From Mycolicibacter algericus DSM 45454 (GTDB lineage: Bacteria; Actinomycetota; Actinomycetes; Mycobacteriales; Mycobacteriaceae), in the NCBI RefSeq assembly GCF_002086455.1, contig NZ_MVHC01000015.1, forward strand, positions 1 through 64,000: 64,000 nucleotides of DNA, in the 5' to 3' direction. Shown in pieces: positions 59,424 through 64,000 of the stretch. Each line of letters opens with the position of its first letter. Position 1 is the first letter of the stretch. The notes under the pieces were generated by a model. It searched no databases, was not told where the DNA came from, and was given only the letters and a program-made list of their open reading frames with translations. The translations under genes and the position numbers were made by a program.

Positions 59424-59963
59424 TTAGGCCGAACCGGCGGGCAGGGCCTGCCCGGCGAAGATCGCCTGGGCCACCCCCGCCACGATCGAGGCGACCTTGA
59501 GGGCCTCCAGCACCGCCTCGCGGCCGACGCCCGCATCGCGGACGACCTGCTCATGAGAGCCGACGCAGGCCTGGCAGCCGTTGATCGCCGAGACCGCGAA
59601 GCTCCACAGCTCGAAGGTGGCCTTGTCGACCCCCGGGTTGCCGATGATGTTCATTCGCAACCCGGGCCGCAGGTCGTCGTAGGCGCCGTCCAGGAAGTGC
59701 CGGCCACGGTAGAACACGTTGTTCATGCCCATGATCGACGCCGCACCCAGAGCGGCCTGGTAGGCCTCGGCCGACAGGTTGTCGGCCGCTTCGGAGCTGA
59801 TCTCGGCGAACACCGTGGCGTTGCGTGTCGCCGCGGCGCTGGCCAGCAGGGCGCCCCAGAGCTGCTCCTCGTTCAGCGCGGTGGTGCGAGCGATCGAACC
59901 CAGGTTGAGCTTGAGGTCCTTGGCGAATTCGGGGACCGCGTTCTTGAGATTCTCAATGCTCAT
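59424..59963 (-). CDS. ahpD: Alkylhydroperoxidase AhpD
   Basis: A 179-residue thiol peroxidase/reductase that, in M. tuberculosis, reduces AhpC via lipoamide. Catalytic residues are visible: E118, C130 and C133 in [11 protein letters not shown], and H137. It follows ahpC by 48 bases on the same strand. Length is the M. tuberculosis one (177) plus two. Confidence 0.95.
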   Translation of the reverse strand: MSIENLKNAVPEFAKDLKLNLGSIARTTALNEEQLWGALLASAAATRNATVFAEISSEAADNLSAEAYQAALGAASIMGMNNVFYRGRHFLDGAYDDLRPGLRMNIIGNPGVDKATFELWSFAVSAINGCQACVGSHEQVVRDAGVGREAVLEALKVASIVAGVAQAIFAGQALPAGSA

Positions 59964-60011
59964 ATGGCGCTATTCCTTTCATCGCCGGCGCGTCGCACCG
60001 TGTCGGCTCGG

Positions 60012-60599
60012 TCAGATCGATTCTTTGAGCAGTTCGCCCACGTTGAGCGTCGGGTCGCCCTTCTTCCAGTTGCACGCGCACAGCTCGTCGGACTGCAGGG
60101 CGTCGAGCACCCGCAGCACCTCGTCGACGTTGCGGCCCACCGAGCCCGCGGTCACCGAGACGAACTGGATCTCGTTGTTGGGGTCGACGATGAAGGTCGC
60201 CCGGTCGGCGACGCCGTCGGAGTTGAGCACACCGGTGGCCTCGGCGAGCTCGCGCTTGAGGTCGGAGAGCATCGGGAACGGCAGCGTCTTGAGGTCCTCG
60301 TGCTGGAGACGCCAGTTGTAGTGCACGAACTCGTTGTCGATCGACACGCCGAGCACCTGCGCGTCGCGGTCGGCGAAGTCATCGTTCAGCTTGCCGAAGG
60401 CAGCGATCTCGGTGGGGCAGACGAAGGTGAAGTCCTTGGGCCAGAAGAATACGATCCGCCACTTGCCCGGGTGGTCGTCGCTGGTGACGGTGGTGAAGAA
60501 GTCCTCGGGCCCTTTCGCGTCGACCTTCGACAGGTCGCCCGCGATCAGCGCGGTGAGCCGGTAGGACGGGAACTGGTCGCCGATGGTCAGCAGTGCCAT
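60012..60599 (-). CDS. ahpC: Alkyl hydroperoxide reductase AhpC (2-Cys peroxiredoxin)
   Basis: A 195-residue peroxiredoxin reducing organic peroxides and peroxynitrite. The peroxidatic Cys is C61 in FTFVCPTEI; the mycobacterial CxC tail (DELCACNWKKG, Cys near 174 and 176) provides the resolving Cys. ATG 60599 (MALLTIGDQFPSYRL) has AAAAGGAG upstream. Divergent from oxyR across 115 bases that hold the OxyR site. Confidence 0.96.
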   Translation of the reverse strand: MALLTIGDQFPSYRLTALIAGDLSKVDAKGPEDFFTTVTSDDHPGKWRIVFFWPKDFTFVCPTEIAAFGKLNDDFADRDAQVLGVSIDNEFVHYNWRLQHEDLKTLPFPMLSDLKRELAEATGVLNSDGVADRATFIVDPNNEIQFVSVTAGSVGRNVDEVLRVLDALQSDELCACNWKKGDPTLNVGELLKESI

Positions 60600-60707
60600 G
60601 ACACTCCTTTTGGTGTGAGATTTCGGGGCGCGGACGAGTTCAGTGCCCGCACGCTCCATGTTGCCCTATCTGAATTAAAAATGAAAGGTGATACTTGGCA
60701 CTACAAT

Positions 60708-60724
60708 TATCGGTATGACCGATA
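60708..60724. promoter_or_regulatory. OxyR-type operator over the oxyR start codon
   Basis: TATCGGT-atg-ACCGATA is a perfect 7-bp dyad, close to the TATCGG...CCGATA LysR site I remember from mycobacterial oxyR-ahpC regions. Its centre is the oxyR ATG. It would mediate autorepression of oxyR and activation of ahpC. TATC at 60667 and GATA at 60690 may form a second weaker dyad nearer ahpC. Confidence 0.65.
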
Positions 60725-61650
60725 TAAGCTATCAGCCGACCTTGGCCGGCCTGCGGGCATTCGCCGCGGTCGCCGAGAAGCACCACTTCAGCCTCGCGGC
60801 GGCCGGCTTGGGCCTGAGCCAGTCGACGTTGTCGCAGGCCTTGTCGTCACTGGAGTCCGGTCTGGGCATCCAGTTGATAGAGCGGTCCACCCGGCGGGTC
60901 TTCCTGACCGCCGAAGGGCAGCAGCTGCTGCCGCACGCCCACGCGGTGCTCGACGCGGCGGCGCAGTTCTCGGCCGCGGCGGCCGGGGTGGCCGATCCGC
61001 TGCAGGGCACCATGCGCCTCGGCCTGATCCCGACCGTGGCGCCCTACGTGCTGCCCGCCGTGCTGTCCGGCGTCTCGGAACGACTGCCCGGCCTGAACCT
61101 GCGGGTGATCGAGGACCAGACGGAACGACTGCTCACCGGGTTGCGAGAGGGCGCGGTGGACGCCGCGCTGCTGGCATTGCCGACCGAGGCCACCGGCATG
61201 ACCGAGATGCCCATCTACGACGAGGATTTCGTGTTGGCGCTTCCGCCCGGACATGCGCTGGCCGGCAAGCGACGGGTCTCGCCCGCTGCGCTGGCGGACC
61301 TGCCGCTGTTGCTGCTCGACGAGGGACACTGCCTGCGCGACCAGGCGCTGGACATCTGCCGCAATGCCGGCGTGCGAGCCCGGTTGACCAACACCCGCGC
61401 GGCGTCGCTGGCGACCGCGGTGCAGTGCGTGACCGGGGGACTGGGGGTGACGTTGATCCCGCAGACGGCGGTCGCGGTCGAAGCCGAACGCAGTGGCTTG
61501 GCGCTGGCCTACTTCGCCGCGCCCCGGCCGGGCCGGCGCATCGGACTGGTGTTTCGCACCTCCAGTGGGCGCGAGGACTCCTACCGGCGACTGGCAGGCG
61601 TCATCGGCGACGTGATCGCCGCGCGACACCAGGTCGATCTGGTCGGATGA
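60715..61650 (+). CDS. oxyR: Peroxide-sensing LysR regulator OxyR
   Basis: A 311-residue LysR protein. N-terminal winged helix ([42 protein letters not shown]) and a sensing domain with the OxyR pair [12 protein letters not shown] (C206, C215), eight residues apart as in E. coli OxyR. It is intact, whereas oxyR is a pseudogene in the M. tuberculosis complex. Activated by peroxide to turn on ahpC, which is transcribed divergently. Confidence 0.95.
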   Translation: MTDISYQPTLAGLRAFAAVAEKHHFSLAAAGLGLSQSTLSQALSSLESGLGIQLIERSTRRVFLTAEGQQLLPHAHAVLDAAAQFSAAAAGVADPLQGTMRLGLIPTVAPYVLPAVLSGVSERLPGLNLRVIEDQTERLLTGLREGAVDAALLALPTEATGMTEMPIYDEDFVLALPPGHALAGKRRVSPAALADLPLLLLDEGHCLRDQALDICRNAGVRARLTNTRAASLATAVQCVTGGLGVTLIPQTAVAVEAERSGLALAYFAAPRPGRRIGLVFRTSSGREDSYRRLAGVIGDVIAARHQVDLVG

Positions 61651-61660
61651 GAATCGCTGA

Positions 61661-61897
61661 TCAGTGCGAACCGACCGGCGTGATGTCCAGGGCGAGGTGC
61701 CGCAGCGAACCGTTGGCCGGGGCGGTCGGCGCCGCGGCCAACGTGGCCTCGATGATGCCGCGGACCGTGCACCGGCACCTGCCGCAGTCGCCGCCCGCCC
61801 CGCACATTGCGGCAACCTCTTTCGACGTCGACGCGCCGGCCGCGACGGCGTCGCTCACCATCTGATTGGTGGCTCCGACACAAAGGCATACGTACAT
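61661..61897 (-). CDS. bfd: Bacterioferritin-associated ferredoxin
   Basis: A 78-residue [2Fe-2S] protein that delivers electrons to bacterioferritin to release stored iron. Cys pattern: CLC at 4-6 and GGDCGRCRC near 36-42. ATG 61897; its start is 10 bases after the stop of the next gene upstream on the same strand, so both share the IdeR-boxed promoter. Convergent with oxyR with 10 bases between stops. Confidence 0.88.
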   Translation of the reverse strand: MYVCLCVGATNQMVSDAVAAGASTSKEVAAMCGAGGDCGRCRCTVRGIIEATLAAAPTAPANGSLRHLALDITPVGSH

Positions 61898-61907
61898 GGC
61901 GATACCC

Positions 61908-62603
61908 CTACCGACCGTCATCCACAGGCGTCATCAGATCGATTGCAGCAGCGAGCTTTCCGACAAAGGGTCGGGGGTACCCTGCGGCCCCGGAACCGAT
62001 CATCCACTCCGCGGCGGTGTCCGGATGGTCGATCCAGCGTTGCGCGCTTGCCGCACTGTCGATCTCCAGCAGCGTCATCACCTCATTCCCGTCGTCGACG
62101 GCCTGATACACCCACACTTTGCGCACGCCGGCCCCGGCGAATCGATCCAGTCCGCGGTGCACATTGGCCATCAGATCCGCAGGATCGGCCACGGTGGATA
62201 CCACCCCGACGATCACCTCCGACCCGAGCTGCTGCGGGCCGGGCTGGGCCAGGTTGATCTTCTCTTTGACCTCGCCGGCGAAGATCGCCGGCAAGTCGTT
62301 GACTCCGGAGCGGTCGAACCATTCGAAGATGGCGGGGGAGCGCAGCAACTCCTTGACCGACACGCGGTGGCGCAGGCCGATCGTCACCAGCACCCGGTCG
62401 GTTTCGAACGCCGAGGTGTAGAGCACCGCGTGGCGGGCGCCGAGGCTGAGAAGCGGCGCATGGTCGTCGCGGATCAGCGACCAGGTCCGGTCAACGTCAT
62501 CAACCCGGTAGTCCAGTGCCAGCACCAGTGAGTGCGGATCGTCGTGACGGGACACACCGTGGCCCGAACTGCCGACACGGCGGCCTGGCGTGGCGAGTCT
62601 CAT
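61908..62603 (-). CDS. Conserved mycobacterial protein of unknown function (IdeR-controlled)
   Basis: A 231-residue soluble protein. Repeated strand-helix blocks LVLALDYRVDDVDRTWSLIRDDHAPLLSLGARHAVLYTS and VWVYQAVDDGNEVMTLLEIDSAASAQRWIDHPDTAAEWM suggest two dimeric alpha-beta-barrel-like (ABM) halves. It may correspond to Rv1874. ATG 62603 lies directly behind an IdeR box, with TAGACT 8 bases upstream, which implies leaderless transcription; GTG 62555 is an alternative start. It forms an operon with bfd, so a role in iron or heme mobilisation is plausible. Confidence 0.7.
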   Translation of the reverse strand: MRLATPGRRVGSSGHGVSRHDDPHSLVLALDYRVDDVDRTWSLIRDDHAPLLSLGARHAVLYTSAFETDRVLVTIGLRHRVSVKELLRSPAIFEWFDRSGVNDLPAIFAGEVKEKINLAQPGPQQLGSEVIVGVVSTVADPADLMANVHRGLDRFAGAGVRKVWVYQAVDDGNEVMTLLEIDSAASAQRWIDHPDTAAEWMIGSGAAGYPRPFVGKLAAAIDLMTPVDDGR

Positions 62604-62604
62604 G

Positions 62605-62623
62605 TTAGTAGAGTCTAACCTAA
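62605..62623 (-). promoter_or_regulatory. IdeR (iron) box
   Basis: On the minus strand TTAGGTTAGACTCTACTAA matches 15 of 19 positions of the IdeR consensus TTAGGTTAGGCTAACCTAA. It overlaps the likely -10 (TAGACT) and ends just before ATG 62603. Fe-IdeR would repress the downstream gene and bfd. It lies about 200 bases from bfrA on the other side, so an effect on bfrA is also possible. Confidence 0.75.
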
Positions 62624-62826
62624 CTTCAGCGCATCGCGTAGGGCTGGCCGGCGACCCGCTTCCGCCGAACGCCGAGCCGATGCGCCGATTCGACGCGCCG
62701 AGACACGGGTAATCACCCCCCTGGCACATCCGACCTGCACTAGATTGAGATTCGGCGCGTTACGGCGATGAGTCACCCCGTCCGTCGCGGCCGGCATGCG
62801 AGGTTCTTCACCCCAGAGGAGTGATC

Positions 62827-63309
62827 ATGCAAGGCGACCCGGAGGTTCTCAAACTGCTCAACGAGCAGCTGACCAGTGAACTCACCGCGATCAACCAGTA
62901 CTTCCTGCACGCGAAGATGCAGGAGAACTGGGGCTTCACCGAGCTGGCCGGCCACACCCGCGAAGAGTCGATGGAGGAGATGCGCCACGCCGAGACGGTC
63001 ACCGACCGGATTCTGGTACTCGGCGGCCTGCCGAACTATCAGCGCATCGGCTCCCTGCGCATCGGCCAGACGATCCGCGAACAGTTCGAGAGCGACCTGG
63101 CGCTGGAAAATGATGTGCTCAACCGGCTGCGACCGGGCATCGTCATGTGCCGCGAAAAGCAGGACAGCACGACTGCCAAGATTCTCGAGGCCATCCTCGT
63201 CGATGAGGAATCCCACATCGACCATCTGGAGACGCAACTGGAGCTGATGGACAAGCTGGGCGAGGCGCTGTACTCGGCACAGTGCGTCTCCCGCCCGCCG
63301 ACCACGTGA
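62827..63309 (+). CDS. bfrA: Heme-type bacterioferritin
   Basis: A 160-residue iron-storage subunit (24-mer). Ferroxidase ligands E18, E51, H54 are visible, with further Glu/His in LENDV and DEESHID; M52 is the heme ligand. ATG 62827 follows AGAGGAG; TAGATT at 62741 is a possible -10. It matches BfrA (Rv1876). Neighbouring bfd supplies the reductant for iron release. Confidence 0.96.
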   Translation: MQGDPEVLKLLNEQLTSELTAINQYFLHAKMQENWGFTELAGHTREESMEEMRHAETVTDRILVLGGLPNYQRIGSLRIGQTIREQFESDLALENDVLNRLRPGIVMCREKQDSTTAKILEAILVDEESHIDHLETQLELMDKLGEALYSAQCVSRPPTT

Positions 63310-63359
63310 CGACGCCCCCAGTCGATGCGGGTACCCGGTAGCGGGTATCCGCCACCGGT

Positions 63360-64000
63360 ATGAGCAATTCGACGCCGGTCGCAGCGGACACGCGGCCTGC
63401 GCCGGTCAGCCCGCAGCGTCGCAACCTGATCTTCTTGGCGATCGTGTTCGGCATGCTGATGGCCGCGCTCGATCAGACCATCGTCGCCACGGCTTTGCCG
63501 ACGATCGTGTCGGATCTGGGCAACGCCGGCCACCAGTCCTGGGTGATCACCAGCTACCTGCTGACGTCGACTTTCGCGACGGTCCTGGCGGGCAAGCTCG
63601 GCGACCTGTTCGGGCGCAAGCTGGTCTTCCAGGGCGCCGTGGTGTGCTTCGTGCTCGGCTCGGTGCTGTGCGGGCTGTCCACGTCGATGGTGATGCTGGT
63701 CGGCGCCCGCGCGTTGCAGGGTGTCGGGGGCGGTGGCGTCACGGTCACCGCGACCGCGCTGATCGGTGAGGTCATCCCGCTGCGCGACCGGGGCCGCTAC
63801 CAGGGCATGTTGGGCGCGGTCTTCGGCGTCACGACCGTGATCGGCCCGCTGCTGGGCGGCTATTTCACCGACTACCTGACCTGGCGCTGGGCGTTCTGGA
63901 TCAACGTGCCGATCTCGGTGGTCGTGATGGTCGTGGCCGGGGCGGCGATCCCGGCGCTGGCCGACCGGGCAAAGCCGGTGATCGACTACGCCGGCATCGT
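63360..64000 (+). CDS. MFS multidrug exporter, DHA2 (14-TM) family, 5' part
   Basis: The first 213 codons of a drug:H+ antiporter like Rv1877; the gene runs off the window. Helix 1 LIFLAIVFGMLMAALDQTIVATALPTI has the DHA2 D-Q-T-I-V-A-T-A-L-P motif; motif A is GKLGDLFGRK and motif C-like GAVFGVTTVIGPLLGGYF. ATG 63360. The gap before it holds two small GC palindromes (GCGGGTATCCGC) that could be an operator. Confidence 0.93.
   Translation, partial: MSNSTPVAADTRPAPVSPQRRNLIFLAIVFGMLMAALDQTIVATALPTIVSDLGNAGHQSWVITSYLLTSTFATVLAGKLGDLFGRKLVFQGAVVCFVLGSVLCGLSTSMVMLVGARALQGVGGGGVTVTATALIGEVIPLRDRGRYQGMLGAVFGVTTVIGPLLGGYFTDYLTWRWAFWINVPISVVVMVVAGAAIPALADRAKPVIDYAGI

Noticed and set aside
59160..61865. 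A 901-codon open frame on the plus strand across lldD2 upstream, ahpD and ahpC
   Set aside because: It is antisense to ahpD and ahpC, whose catalytic motifs are clear; the frame is Arg/Gly-rich shadow sequence.

Overview
The window is high-GC actinobacterial DNA. Its gene order follows the Mycobacterium tuberculosis segment from Rv1814 (erg3) to Rv1877 (an MFS exporter) almost step for step. Lineage markers agree: apa, garA, secA2, bacA-type ABC protein, guaB1, paired DUF881 proteins, a mycobacterial AhpC with the CxC tail, a PknH-type sensor domain and an IdeR box. I read it as a non-tuberculous mycobacterium; a Mycobacterium terrae-like (Mycolicibacter) species is only a guess. Comparisons with M. 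tuberculosis are from memory.

Layout. 1-4.5 kb: a possible transposase 5' end at the left edge, a sterol-desaturase-like hydroxylase, a B-lectin/LysM protein, a secreted trypsin-like protein coupled to a VOC protein, and a KstD-like flavoprotein. 4.6-9.7 kb: bacA, then secA2 and pgsA2. 9.7-18.4 kb: DUF881-Sbp-DUF881, gcvH, garA, two MerR regulators around a DUF151 protein, then a hairpin, a tandem glycine riboswitch and gcvB. 18.6-29.3 kb: a secreted Leu/Gly-rich protein, a VWA membrane protein, malate synthase G, a conserved unknown, two CNNM/CBS membrane proteins and guaB1. 29.3-32.4 kb: a decayed-looking gap and two tandem secreted histidine-phosphatase-fold proteins that both lack the second catalytic His. 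32.4-38.9 kb: a hydrolase, gnd1, blaR-blaI, a thioesterase, ndh and an SDR-like protein. 39-45.1 kb: modABC, apa, a small membrane protein, adhA and a CPBP protease. 45.2-50.4 kb: an orphan MmpS-like protein, phosphoketolase and a double-domain CoA transferase. 50.5-54.5 kb: a divergent two-gene insertion. 54.6-59.3 kb: a thiolase-like protein, a ferredoxin-reductase-like flavoprotein, a small HhH-like protein and lldD2. 59.4-64 kb: ahpD-ahpC / oxyR, bfd and a partner under an IdeR box, bfrA and the start of an MFS exporter.

The most novel piece is the divergent pair at 50478-54532, set between neighbours that match Rv1866 and Rv1867. One protein has a cytosolic TIR domain with the expected catalytic Glu, one transmembrane helix and a PknH-like extracytoplasmic sensor. 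The other has four membrane helices, two TrkA/RCK-like Rossmann regions, a ryanodine-receptor (RyR) domain and two PGDYG-like repeats. TIR enzymes make NAD-derived nucleotides and RyR domains occur in predicted nucleotide-dependent conflict systems, so I propose an envelope-sensing TIR to RyR signalling or defence module. This is inference from domains and gene order.

Other points: iron handling (bfd, bfrA, IdeR box) sits beside the peroxide response (oxyR, ahpCD) with an intact oxyR. Several M. tuberculosis genes expected here are absent, including urease, ilvG and a TetR gene. I found no tRNA, rRNA or CRISPR array.
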